From positions 248,001-312,000 of the forward strand of contig CAJTWN010000001.1 in assembly GCA_910580105.1 (NCBI GenBank): a stretch of 64,000 bases of DNA, in the 5' to 3' direction. Both the position numbers and the translations under genes were made by a program. Source of the stretch: an uncultured Clostridia bacterium (GTDB lineage Bacteria > Bacillota > Clostridia > Monoglobales > Monoglobaceae). The stretch's first letter is position 1, and each line of letters opens with the position of its first letter. The notes below the pieces were generated by a model. The model worked only from the letters and a program-made list of their open reading frames with translations, was not told the DNA's origin and made no database searches. Positions 16,085 through 24,565 of this stretch are shown piece after piece.

Positions 16085-16700
16085 TTTATCTTGGCAAAAA
16101 TTATATCCTTTTCGTAGTAGTAACAGAAAGAAATTTTATAACCTAAGCGCAGATATCCCCCGCCCCTTAGGCGGCGAGGTCCATTTCAGAATTTCAGTGG
16201 AAAGTTTAATCTCCCATTGAAATTCTGAAGAGCTATCGCTCCATGCGCAAGTTGCAATCTGTCACAAGCTCTGCTCCTTGCGAGCAAAGCAGGAGCGTTG
16301 CTCCGATTTAAAAAACAGTTATAGTTTTTATCTTTCATTTGTTATTTAGATGAAAAATAAATTACGCAGCAAAAGCGCAAATTTCATCTGGATAATGTAT
16401 AGAGGAACGCATAAATTTTCATCAAAAAGGGTTTGGGAATACACAATAATCAAAATCAATTTTGTGCAAGTGTGGCTGCACTTGCAGTGCTTGCTATTTT
16501 TCAAAAACGGCAGACAAGACAAATTTGATTTTTCGTGAGTGTGGCCAAACTCGCTTTGCGGATACGAAGTCCTTTTCAAAGGCAGCCGGTAATACAAACG
16601 CCCTTTGAAGGGGCAGCGAAGAGGCAAAGGTAATAAGCTTGAACGTACGTGAAAGCCAGCGACTTGAGCCGCTGGTCAATAGCATGGGGGTATAGTCTTA
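16085..16700. mobile_element. Gene-free region with nested hairpins, probable decayed IS200/IS605-like element
   Basis: No convincing gene in about 600 nt. The stretch is full of inverted repeats: CCGCC-CCTTA-GGCGG near 16160, the 16-bp arms at 16185-16229, GCTCC/GGAGC pairs near 16270-16300, and CCAGCG (16656-16661) with CGCTGG (16670-16675). The last hairpin, with its flanking GAACGTACGTGAAAG and GCATGGGGGTATAG, recalls the right-end structures of IS200/IS605 elements and their TnpB-linked RNA. No tnpA or tnpB frame remains. The identification is tentative; it may instead be another structured repeat. Confidence 0.35.
16185..16229. repeat. 16-bp inverted repeat
   Basis: TTCAGAATTTCAGTGG (16185-16200) and CCATTGAAATTCTGAA (16214-16229) pair along their full length with one G-U pair. 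This is a strong structure without a T run. Confidence 0.7.
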
Positions 16701-16800
16701 GAGCAAACCATGCGTCCAATGAGCAATTATGTTTATTATATTATACAAATATAAATTTATATTTATTTCAATATTTGTATATAATGCAGCAATATAAGAC

Positions 16801-16829
16801 TTGACAATTTTTGTGTATATGAATATAAT
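16801..16829 (+). promoter_or_regulatory. Promoter of the zinc/cadmium ATPase gene
   Basis: TTGACA (16801-16806), a 17-nt spacer and TATAAT (16824-16829), an exact consensus. Confidence 0.85.
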
Positions 16830-16831
16830 AT

Positions 16832-16851
16832 ATATGAATGATTGCTCATAT
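16832..16851 (+). promoter_or_regulatory. ArsR/SmtB/CadC-type operator
   Basis: ATATGAATGATTGCTCATAT has perfect ATATGA/TCATAT arms around an 8-nt centre, the layout of metal-sensing ArsR-family operators, and covers the expected transcription start. No ArsR gene is found in the window. Confidence 0.65.
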
Positions 16852-16871
16852 GATAATTGGAGGTTGCAGTT

Positions 16872-18740
16872 ATGACAAAAAATCAAAAATTTGTATTGTT
16901 GAGAATTCTTATTGCCGGTATCTGTTTTATTTTGGGTTTTATATTACACAAGTTGGCTAATCTACAGATTTCTTTATTTATTCTATCGTATTTAATTATC
17001 GGATTGGATGTTGTTTGGCATGCACTTAAAAACATTGCCCGCGGAAAAATTTTTGACGAGCATTTTTTGATGACAATAGCAACCCTTGGCGCATTTTGTC
17101 TGAAAGATTTCGCGGAAGCTGCGGCGGTTATGTTATTCTATCAAATTGGTGAATTCTTTCAAGATTATGCTGTTGACCGCTCGAGAGAATCTATTACAGA
17201 ATTAATGGATTTACGGGCAGAATACGCCACAATAAAACAAGGGAAAGATTTAATCAAAGTAACTCCCGATACAATAAATGTAGGAGACACAATAATTATT
17301 CAGCCGGGTGACCGGGTGCCGCTTGACGGCAAAGTTTTATCGGGCGAATCTTTTATGGATACATCCGCTCTAACTGGTGAATCTGTTCCCCGCCACGTGA
17401 AACCCGGTGAAGAAATTTTAAGTGGCTATATCAATCAAAAAAGTGTACTTGAAGTTGAGGTAACCAATACATTTCAAACCTCAACAGCAACGCGAATTCT
17501 TGAACTGGTCGAACATACAAGCAGTCAAAAGGCCAAAGCTGAACACTTTATTACAAAATTTGCAAAAGTCTATACACCTTTTGTGGTTCTTGCGGCCGCT
17601 TTACTTGCAGTCTTGCCGCCGATTTTTACCGGGCAAAGTTTTGCAGTATGGGTTGAACGTGCCTTAACCTTTTTGGTAATTTCCTGTCCCTGCGCTTTGG
17701 TTGTTTCCATTCCCCTTGGTTTCTTTGCAGGAATTGGAACTGCTTCAAAACATGGCATTTTGATAAAAGGAGGAAATTATTTAGAAGCTTTGTCGAGAAC
17801 AGAAATTGCAGTTTTTGACAAGACTGGTACATTAACCAAAGGTATATTTACAGTATTGAATATCATACCTGCCAATGGTTTTGAAAAAGAAGAAGTATTG
17901 GAAGCTGCCGCATATGCCGAAGGATATTCCAAACATCCAATTGCACAATCTATTCTTGATTGTTATGCAAAACCTTTAAAAATTTCTGAAATCCAGGATG
18001 CCCAAGAACTTTCCGGACATGGTACATCTGTTTATTGGAATGGCCAGGAGATATTGGCCGGAAATGATAAGTTAATGAATGAAAAGCAAATTTTATTTTC
18101 TCCTGTACAGTCTTCAGATACAGTGGTTTATATTGCAAAAAACGGCCAATATATGGGATGTATAGAAATTGGCGATGAGGTGAAAACAGATAGCAAAAAA
18201 GCAATAGAAATGCTTAAAAAACTCGGTGTAAAACATACGGTTATACTAACCGGCGACAATGAAGAAGTAGGAAGAAGTGTTGCTGATAATGTTGGGGTAG
18301 ACCAAGTTTATACCAAACTTCTGCCGGAAGATAAGGTTGCTTGTGTTGAAGCACTTTTACAGAAGAAGGGGCAAAAAAAATCGTTAATTTTTATCGGGGA
18401 TGGCATGAATGATGCTCCTGTACTTGCCCAGGCTGATGTTGGTATTGCAATGGGAGGAATCGGCTCTGATGCAGCTATTGAAGCGGCAGACGCTGTCCTT
18501 ATGACAGACGAACCTTCAAAAATTGCCGATGCGATTTATCTCGCAAAAAAAACGGTTCAAATTGTGGCGCAAAACATAATATTTGCCATTGGCATCAAGT
18601 TCATAATACTCCTTTTGGGGGCATTTGGCTATGCTTCGATGTGGGCAGCAGTCTTTGCGGATGTGGGGGTTGCATTTTTAGCAATTTTGAATGCACTTCG
18701 GATATTAAAACAATATGGAAATAAAAAGACAGTGGCCTGA
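16872..18740 (+). CDS. Zn2+/Cd2+/Pb2+-translocating P1B-2-type ATPase
   Basis: 622 residues from ATG 16872, preceded by GGAGGTTGCAGTT. It has no N-terminal HMA metal-binding domain. Key motifs are TGES in the actuator domain, the membrane motif Cys272-Pro-Cys274, the phosphorylated Asp316 in DKTGT, the P1B HP in YSKHPIA, and GDGMNDAPVLA. The last helices carry the IKF lysine and FADVGVAFL aspartate that define zinc/cadmium exporters such as ZntA, and differ from copper pumps. It should export Zn, Cd or Pb from the cytoplasm. An ArsR-type operator overlies its promoter. It is a single gene closed by its own terminator. Confidence 0.9.
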   Translation: MTKNQKFVLLRILIAGICFILGFILHKLANLQISLFILSYLIIGLDVVWHALKNIARGKIFDEHFLMTIATLGAFCLKDFAEAAAVMLFYQIGEFFQDYAVDRSRESITELMDLRAEYATIKQGKDLIKVTPDTINVGDTIIIQPGDRVPLDGKVLSGESFMDTSALTGESVPRHVKPGEEILSGYINQKSVLEVEVTNTFQTSTATRILELVEHTSSQKAKAEHFITKFAKVYTPFVVLAAALLAVLPPIFTGQSFAVWVERALTFLVISCPCALVVSIPLGFFAGIGTASKHGILIKGGNYLEALSRTEIAVFDKTGTLTKGIFTVLNIIPANGFEKEEVLEAAAYAEGYSKHPIAQSILDCYAKPLKISEIQDAQELSGHGTSVYWNGQEILAGNDKLMNEKQILFSPVQSSDTVVYIAKNGQYMGCIEIGDEVKTDSKKAIEMLKKLGVKHTVILTGDNEEVGRSVADNVGVDQVYTKLLPEDKVACVEALLQKKGQKKSLIFIGDGMNDAPVLAQADVGIAMGGIGSDAAIEAADAVLMTDEPSKIADAIYLAKKTVQIVAQNIIFAIGIKFIILLLGAFGYASMWAAVFADVGVAFLAILNALRILKQYGNKKTVA

Positions 18741-18753
18741 CCACTGTTTTTTT
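18729..18753 (+). terminator. Rho-independent terminator
   Basis: ACAGTGG (18729-18735) and CCACTGT (18741-18747) followed by T6. The stem overlaps the last codons and stop of the ATPase gene. Confidence 0.8.
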
Positions 18754-18806
18754 ATACAAAATTTTTTTGCACAAATTTTTAATATATTTGTGCAAAATAT
18801 TGATAT

Positions 18807-19694
18807 TTATGCCAAGGATTTTTTACGATACTGCGTTGGTGAGATATTTTTGTGTTCATTAAATATATGGATAAAATAACTTGCTGATGAAAATCCAACC
18901 TGAAAAGCAATTTCAGTAATGCTATCTTTTGTTGTCATCAAAAGTTTTTCTGCCTCTTTAATACGGACATCATTCAGGTAATCATTAAAATTTCGTTTCA
19001 TGATCTGCTTAAAGGTTCTGGAAAAATAACTGTAACTCAAACCGCAGCGATTTGCCATTTCCAATGCAGTAATATCTTCATCATAGTGTGTCGTAAGATA
19101 ATCCAAAACCATTTGTATTTTTCCGACATTTTCGGAATTGGTTTGCTGCACCGTCTGAAAATCAATGCCGCTGCTATTCCAATAACGCAAAATCCACAAA
19201 AAAATACGGCAAATATTGGAACGGATAGCAAGTTCATAACCATACTGCTTTTCTATAAATTCTTTGCAGGAATCATGGACAAGACGCGGAATATCTGTTG
19301 TACAGATTTCCCGGTTGGTAAACACTTTCTGGGGAGAGGTGTTATTTAAAATAAAAGGAAGAACATATTTGGTTTCAAAAATGCTCTGTGAAGAATCATA
19401 GAGCATTTCCGGCTCAAAGCGCAGCACACAATATTCATGTACACCATCCGTAAGACCAAGAATTTGATGAACTTCATTTGAATTGATAAGGACAAGATCT
19501 CCTTGGCTTGCATTATAATGGCGATCATTGAGCCATACATTTAATGCACCCTCCAGACAGTAAAGCAGTTCAATATAATCGTGATAATGCGGAGAACAAA
19601 GTTCTACTTTACCTTTTCCTTTTTGAATATGGCATACAATCTGGGAAGGGATGCCGTTGATCGTATATTTTTGTTCTTTAAATCCTTTGTCCAT
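18807..19694 (-). CDS. AraC-family transcriptional regulator with cupin sensor
   Basis: 295 residues from ATG 19694; an ATG six codons upstream (19712) has no RBS. The N-terminal cupin (about 25-140) includes HYHDYIELLYCLEG and GDLVLINSNEVHQI, a sugar-sensing barrel. The C-terminal pair of HTH motifs is ITALEMANRCGLSYSYFSRTF and ITEIAFQVGFSSASYFIHIF, and the end is SPTQYRKKSLA. It is divergent from the five-gene sugar operon, with 116 nt between start codons, and most likely activates it in response to the sugar substrate. Confidence 0.88.
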   Translation of the reverse strand: MDKGFKEQKYTINGIPSQIVCHIQKGKGKVELCSPHYHDYIELLYCLEGALNVWLNDRHYNASQGDLVLINSNEVHQILGLTDGVHEYCVLRFEPEMLYDSSQSIFETKYVLPFILNNTSPQKVFTNREICTTDIPRLVHDSCKEFIEKQYGYELAIRSNICRIFLWILRYWNSSGIDFQTVQQTNSENVGKIQMVLDYLTTHYDEDITALEMANRCGLSYSYFSRTFKQIMKRNFNDYLNDVRIKEAEKLLMTTKDSITEIAFQVGFSSASYFIHIFNEHKNISPTQYRKKSLA

Positions 19695-19739
19695 TAAAAT
19701 CACCCATGACAAAATATTAATATTTTATGACAGAAATAT

Positions 19740-19768
19740 TATAGCATAGAATAAAAAAAAATGCTATA
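19740..19768. promoter_or_regulatory. Dyad between the AraC gene and the sugar operon
   Basis: TATAGCAT (19740-19747) and ATGCTATA (19761-19768) face each other, and the right arm leads into a TATACT-like -10 for the operon. A candidate binding site for the divergent AraC regulator. Confidence 0.45.
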
Positions 19769-19810
19769 CTAAATAAAAAAATTGTCAAGATAATGTTGGG
19801 AGGTTATGAA

Positions 19811-20590
19811 ATGAAAAAGGTTGGTTTACAGCTATATTCCATCCGGGATGCAATGGAAAAAGATGTGCCCGGTTCTTTGAAAAAAGTAAGGGATATGGGC
19901 TATGAATACGTTGAATTTGCCGGTTATTTCGGCTATTCCGCTGAGGAACTGCGCAATATGATGGACGAATTGGGTCTTAAATGCGTAAGTGTACACCAAA
20001 GCTATCAGGATTTGCTGGATAAGCCGGAGGAAACAATTGCCTATTTAAAAACTCTGGGAGTGAAATATTTTGTCGTTCCCTATATGGGCAAAGAAAATCA
20101 TAAAGGCGGCGAATTTTTTGAAAAAACAGTTGAAAACTTCAAAAATATATCTGCACTTTTGAAGGCATCAGGAATGAAATTGTTATATCACAATCATGAA
20201 TTTGAGTTTGAGAAATATGAAGATAAGTTTTTGCTGGATTGGCTGTTTGAAACAGTAGGCTCGGAAAATTTAGAAACAGAAATTGATACCTGTTGGGTAA
20301 AATATGCCGGCTATTCTCCGGAAAAATATATTCTTCAGCATAAAGGCTGTGCAGAAATTTTACATTTAAAGGACTTTGTCGGCAATACCGGTCTTGAAAA
20401 GACACGGGATGAAAATAATTTTTCAATGAAACCAATCGGTGAAGGCTGTCAGGATTGGGAAAGTATTTTGTCTGCCGCAGAAGAAGCCGGAACGGAATAT
20501 TTTATTGTTGAACAAGATGATTACTTTGATACAAATTCTTTGGATGCAGTAAAACGCAGCAGAGATTATTTAAAAAGCATAGGATATTAA
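19811..20590 (+). CDS. Sugar phosphate isomerase/epimerase-like TIM-barrel protein
   Basis: 259 residues from ATG 19811 (GGGAGG 8 nt upstream). It starts MKKVGLQLYSIRDAMEKD, typical of the xylose-isomerase-like/AP-endonuclease-2 superfamily. Metal-site motifs are visible: VSVHQSY, LLYHNHEFEF, ETEIDTCWVKYAG, ILHLKDF and FIVEQDD. Proteins of this family isomerise or epimerise sugars, dehydrate inositols, or act on 3-keto-glycosides. First gene of the operon and of two such barrels in it, so the two probably catalyse successive steps. Confidence 0.85.
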   Translation: MKKVGLQLYSIRDAMEKDVPGSLKKVRDMGYEYVEFAGYFGYSAEELRNMMDELGLKCVSVHQSYQDLLDKPEETIAYLKTLGVKYFVVPYMGKENHKGGEFFEKTVENFKNISALLKASGMKLLYHNHEFEFEKYEDKFLLDWLFETVGSENLETEIDTCWVKYAGYSPEKYILQHKGCAEILHLKDFVGNTGLEKTRDENNFSMKPIGEGCQDWESILSAAEEAGTEYFIVEQDDYFDTNSLDAVKRSRDYLKSIGY

Positions 20591-20611
20591 AAAATATAAG
20601 GAGTGAAAAAT

Positions 20612-21697
20612 ATGGAAAGAGTTGTCAGAGTTGGTATTGTTGGCTGTGGTGGTATCGCAAATGGGAAACATTTGCCGGCATTAAGCCGCATTGAAAATGT
20701 TCAAATGGTTGCTTTTTGTGACCTTGTTGTTGAAAGGGCCGAAAAGGCAGCGAAAGAATATGGCGTTGAAGGCGCTGCAGTTTATACTGATTACAAAGAG
20801 ATGCTGGATAAAGAGGATTTGGAAGTTGTTCACGTCCTTACCCCAAATAAATCTCATGCACCGGTTAGCATTTATGCAATGGAACATGATTGTCATGTAA
20901 TGTGCGAAAAACCGATGGCAAAAACTTATGCAGACGCAAAGGCAATGCTGGAAGCACATCAGCGGACCGGCAAAAAATTGACCATTGGCTATCAGAATCG
21001 TTTCCGCAGTGACAGTACATATTTGAAAAAAGCTTGTGAACGCGGTGACTTGGGCGAAATTTATTTTGCAAAAGCACATGCGGTTCGCCGGCGTGCAGTC
21101 CCCACCTGGGGAGTATTTCTCAATGAAGAAGAACAGGGCGGCGGTCCGTTAATCGATATCGGTACACACGCTTTGGATCTCACCCTTTGGTGCATGAACA
21201 ATTACAAGCCAAAGGCAGTTAAGGGAAGTGTATTCAAAAAATTGGGGGATCATAATGATTCCGGCAACGCTTGGGGACCATGGGACCCGAAAGAATATAC
21301 AGTTGAAGATTCAGCTTTTGGATTTATTGAAATGGAAGATGGAGCAACCATTATTTTGGAGAGCAGCTGGGCGCTTAATACACTGGATTCAAAGGAAGCC
21401 AGATGTACCCTTTGCGGCACCAAAGCAGGCGCTGATATGGATGACAGTCTTCGAATAAACAGCGATGACTTTGGTAAATTGACAACAACAAAACCGGAGC
21501 TCGGCGCAGGCGGCGTAGATTTCTTCGAAGGCAGCTCTGCAAGACCTGAGGATATTGAAGCGCGTCAGTGGATTCGTGCGGTTATTAATGATACAGACCC
21601 GGTTGTAAAACCCGAACAAGCCATTGTTGTCACCCAGATTCTTGAAAAGATATATGAAAGCGCAAGAACTGGAAAAGAGGTGTATTTCAATGACTAA
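20612..21697 (+). CDS. Gfo/Idh/MocA-family NAD(P)-dependent oxidoreductase
   Basis: 361 residues from ATG 20612 (AAGGAG 8 nt upstream; an upstream GTG is less likely). The Rossmann fold begins VGIVGCGGIANGKH, followed by the EKP motif in MCEKPMAK with its active-site lysine, and GGGPLIDIGTHALDLTLW carrying the conserved Asp and His. Family members oxidise or reduce sugar hydroxyls, often at C3. The ThuA gene overlaps its end (ATGACTAA), echoing ThuB-ThuA of trehalose metabolism, where ThuB makes a 3-keto sugar. Confidence 0.88.
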   Translation: MERVVRVGIVGCGGIANGKHLPALSRIENVQMVAFCDLVVERAEKAAKEYGVEGAAVYTDYKEMLDKEDLEVVHVLTPNKSHAPVSIYAMEHDCHVMCEKPMAKTYADAKAMLEAHQRTGKKLTIGYQNRFRSDSTYLKKACERGDLGEIYFAKAHAVRRRAVPTWGVFLNEEEQGGGPLIDIGTHALDLTLWCMNNYKPKAVKGSVFKKLGDHNDSGNAWGPWDPKEYTVEDSAFGFIEMEDGATIILESSWALNTLDSKEARCTLCGTKAGADMDDSLRINSDDFGKLTTTKPELGAGGVDFFEGSSARPEDIEARQWIRAVINDTDPVVKPEQAIVVTQILEKIYESARTGKEVYFND

Positions 21698-22409
21698 GGT
21701 CACTGTATGGAATGAATATCTGCATGAAAAGGAATCAGAAACGGTTGCGGCCGTCTATCCCAAAGGTATTCATACATGTATCAAAGACTTTTTAACCTCA
21801 GATGAAGTATCCGTCCGCACAGCTACGCTTGACATGCCGGCCTGTGGTTTAAGTGAAGAAATTCTTGCAGACACTGATGTTTTGATTTGGTGGGGACACA
21901 AAGGACATGAGCGTGTTCCGGATGAAATTGTCAGCCGTGTGCAAAATGCAGTTTTGCAGGGAATGGGTTTGATTGTCCTGCATTCAGGACATAAATCAAA
22001 AATTTTTATGAAATTAATGGGTACGCCTTGTGATCTCTTATGGCGGGACAATGATCGTGAACGGGTTTGGTGTGTCAATCCGGCACATCCGATTGCAAAA
22101 GGAATTCCGCCATATTTTGAATTGGAACATGAAGAAATGTATGGTGAACATTTTACCATCCCAACACCGGATGATGTGGTTTTTGTCGGTTGGTTTGCGG
22201 GCGGAGAAGTTTTTCGCAGCGGATGTACTTTTACACGGGGCATGGGAAAAATCTTCTATTTCCAGCCTGGTCATGAAGAATATCCGACCTACAAAAATCC
22301 TTTCGTGCAGCAAATTATAAAAAATGCGGTTGAATGGGCAAAACCCACCGCACATCTCGAAAAGCTCGCCTGCACCCATCTAGAAAAACCGACAGAAAGC
22401 AAAAATTAG
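21690..22409 (+). CDS. ThuA domain-containing protein (trehalose-utilisation type)
   Basis: 239 residues from ATG 21690, which overlaps the preceding stop codon by 8 nt; an earlier frame start would be inside the oxidoreductase gene. ThuA is a flavodoxin/glutamine-amidotransferase-like domain: VTVWNEYLHE, DVLIWWGHKGHERVPDEIV, MGLIVLHSGHKSKIF, HPIAKGIP, VVFVGWFAGGEVF and YFQPGHEEYPTY are present. ThuA proteins act with ThuB-type oxidoreductases in disaccharide use; recent work links them to 3-keto-sugar hydrolysis or isomerisation. Here it is embedded among two oxidoreductases and two isomerases. Confidence 0.87.
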   Translation: MTKVTVWNEYLHEKESETVAAVYPKGIHTCIKDFLTSDEVSVRTATLDMPACGLSEEILADTDVLIWWGHKGHERVPDEIVSRVQNAVLQGMGLIVLHSGHKSKIFMKLMGTPCDLLWRDNDRERVWCVNPAHPIAKGIPPYFELEHEEMYGEHFTIPTPDDVVFVGWFAGGEVFRSGCTFTRGMGKIFYFQPGHEEYPTYKNPFVQQIIKNAVEWAKPTAHLEKLACTHLEKPTESKN

Positions 22410-22421
22410 GAGGAAATCAAT

Positions 22422-23387
22422 ATGATATTAAGTGTAATGTCGCCTGTTCTAAATGAAATGGGTTTGGAAGAAGCACTGCAATATTTACACAGCCTTGGCG
22501 TTGATGCCATTGAATTAGGCGCCGGGGGATACCCCGGTAAAGCACATATGGATCCTGCAGATTACCTTGCGCATCCGGAAAAAATTGATACCCTAAAAGG
22601 ATGGCTGGATAAATACCAGATCAAAATTTGTGCCCTTGCCTGCCACGGTAATCCGGTTCATCCAGACAAAGAACAAGCCAAAGCCTATCATGAAGATTTT
22701 GTAAATGCAATGCAGGTCGCTGTAAAGCTTGGCGTGGATACAATCATTGGATTTTCCGGTTGTCCGGGCGATTGTGCGGATTCCAAAAATCCAAACTGGG
22801 TAACTTGCGCTTGGCCAAATGAATATCAGGATATTTTAGATTGGCAATGGAATGAGGTTCTGATTCCCTATTGGAAGAAAACAGCAGCTCTTGCAAAAGA
22901 AATTGGTATCAAAAAAATCGCTTTTGAAATGCACCCGGGATTCTGTGTTTATAATCCAAAGACATTGTTGAAATTACGTGAGGCAGTTGGAGATATCATC
23001 GGTGCAAATTTTGATCCCAGTCATCTGTTCTGGCAGGGAATCGAGCCCTGTGAAGCAATAAAAAACCTGAAAGGGGCAATTTACCATTTTCATGCGAAAG
23101 ACACCAGAATTGATCCAGCCAATACTGCCATCAACGGCGTTTTAGATACCGGGAATTATGGTGATATTCTGAACAGAAGCTGGGTATTCAGAACGGTCGG
23201 CTATGGTCACGCTTCAGACACATGGAACGATATGATAAGTGCCCTTAAATCCATTGGATATGACGGACCAATTAGTATCGAACATGAGGATGGTCTGATG
23301 TCTCCTAAAGAAGGTCTTGAAAAAGCCGTTGCTCTTCTGAAAAACGTCCTCATCTATGAAAATCCAGGAGAAATGTGGTGGGTATAA
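22422..23387 (+). CDS. Sugar phosphate isomerase/epimerase (second TIM barrel)
   Basis: 321 residues. It starts MILSVMSPVLNEMGLEEALQ. Metal and substrate residues of the xylose-isomerase-like family appear in CALACHGNPVHPD, GFSGCPGD, KIAFEMHPGFCVY, GANFDPSHLFWQGI, YHFHAKDTRID and ISIEHEDGLMSPKEG. The last motif is typical of the branch often found next to Gfo/Idh genes in glycoside and inositol-like pathways. It overlaps the next gene by one base (TAATG). Confidence 0.87.
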   Translation: MILSVMSPVLNEMGLEEALQYLHSLGVDAIELGAGGYPGKAHMDPADYLAHPEKIDTLKGWLDKYQIKICALACHGNPVHPDKEQAKAYHEDFVNAMQVAVKLGVDTIIGFSGCPGDCADSKNPNWVTCAWPNEYQDILDWQWNEVLIPYWKKTAALAKEIGIKKIAFEMHPGFCVYNPKTLLKLREAVGDIIGANFDPSHLFWQGIEPCEAIKNLKGAIYHFHAKDTRIDPANTAINGVLDTGNYGDILNRSWVFRTVGYGHASDTWNDMISALKSIGYDGPISIEHEDGLMSPKEGLEKAVALLKNVLIYENPGEMWWV

Positions 23388-24445
23388 TGCAGCATAAATT
23401 AGGAATAATCGGATTTGGCGGAATGGCAGGCGCACATTTTAATGCTTTAAAAAACTATGACCGGGTTGAAGTCAAAGGTGTTTTTGACGTTGATCCAAAG
23501 CGTTTACAAGCAGGTATAGAAAAGGGTGTTTTGGCCTATAAAAGCAAAGAAGAAATTTTATCAGACCCGGAAATTGATCTGATCCTGATTGCAACCACCA
23601 ATGAGGCGCATAAGGAATTGGCCATCGAAGCAATGGCAGCCGGAAAACATGTTATTTGTGAAAAACCGGTCACCATCAGTTCGAAAGAACTTGCTGAAGT
23701 AATGGAAGCAAGTAAAAAATATAATCGGGTATTTACCATTGATCAGAATCGAAGAACCAACCGGGATTTTGTTCTGATGGCCCGTAATGTTGAAAGTGGT
23801 CTGCTCGGAAAACTCTATATTATTGAATCGCGGGTAGAAGGATCACGCGGAATGCCTACCGGATGGCGCACCAAAAAAGACCTTGGCGGCGGAATGATGC
23901 TTGACTGGGGCGTTCATTTGATTGACCAGCTGATGTATATGATACCTGAGAAGGTAACAAGCGTCTTCTGCAAAATGTATAAAATCCAGTACCCCGAAGT
24001 AGACGATAATTTTCGGCTGACCATTACCTTTGAAAACGGACTTACTGCTTTGATTGAAGTTTCAACCAATAATTATATTACACATCCCCGCTGGTATGTC
24101 CTGGGCGAAACAGGAACTCTGCAAATTGATGACTGGAATTGCGACGGTAAAATTGTCCGCTGTATTGATAAGGAAGACCATTGGGTGGAGGAAATTGTCT
24201 ACACAAAAGCCGGTCCAACCAAAACGATGGCGCCAAGAAATCCGAATTCGACGGAAACAATAGAAATCTCTGAACCATTAGATGTCCGGGATGATCTTAC
24301 CGTTGTTTATGATCAGTTTGTAGACGCGGTAGAAGGAATTGCAGAACTGACCATAACACCGGCGCAGGCAATGCGTGTTATGAAGGTAATGGAAGCTGCT
24401 TTCCAGTCCGACGAAAGCGGAGATGTTATTCATACAGAAATATAA
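23387..24445 (+). CDS. Gfo/Idh/MocA-family oxidoreductase (second)
   Basis: 352 residues from ATG 23387 sharing a base with the preceding stop. Rossmann motif IIGFGGMAGAHF, EKP motif VICEKPVTI, and GGGMMLDWGVHLIDQLMY with the catalytic Asp/His pair. It is well diverged from the first oxidoreductase, so the two are unlikely to be simple duplicates; one may oxidise the glycoside to the 3-keto form and the other reduce the product, which would recycle NAD(H). Last gene of the operon, followed by a terminator. Confidence 0.87.
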   Translation: MQHKLGIIGFGGMAGAHFNALKNYDRVEVKGVFDVDPKRLQAGIEKGVLAYKSKEEILSDPEIDLILIATTNEAHKELAIEAMAAGKHVICEKPVTISSKELAEVMEASKKYNRVFTIDQNRRTNRDFVLMARNVESGLLGKLYIIESRVEGSRGMPTGWRTKKDLGGGMMLDWGVHLIDQLMYMIPEKVTSVFCKMYKIQYPEVDDNFRLTITFENGLTALIEVSTNNYITHPRWYVLGETGTLQIDDWNCDGKIVRCIDKEDHWVEEIVYTKAGPTKTMAPRNPNSTETIEISEPLDVRDDLTVVYDQFVDAVEGIAELTITPAQAMRVMKVMEAAFQSDESGDVIHTEI

Positions 24446-24501
24446 TTTATGTTGAAAGTGTTTTCGTTTTTAAAATTAACTATTTATTTTCAAGTGTTTT
24501 A

Positions 24502-24530
24502 TTGATTTTCAAAAAAGTCTGTGCTATACT
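24502..24530 (+). promoter_or_regulatory. folC promoter overlapping the upstream terminator
   Basis: TTGATT (24502-24507), 17 nt and TATACT (24525-24530). The spacer and -10 lie inside the terminator hairpin of the sugar operon. Confidence 0.6.
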
Positions 24531-24547
24531 TTGGCATAGACTTTTTT
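24511..24547. terminator. Terminator of the sugar operon
   Basis: AAAAAAGTCTGTGC (24511-24524) pairs with GCATAGACTTTTTT (24534-24547) with one G-U pair. Confidence 0.8.
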
Positions 24548-24565
24548 ACGAATAGGAAAAATACC

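Noticed and set aside
16346..16627. Minus-strand open frame (93 codons) in the hairpin-rich block
   Set aside because: Runs straight through inverted repeats, has no RBS, and its content (many Cys, Ser, Leu, Arg) is that of a chance frame in repeat DNA.
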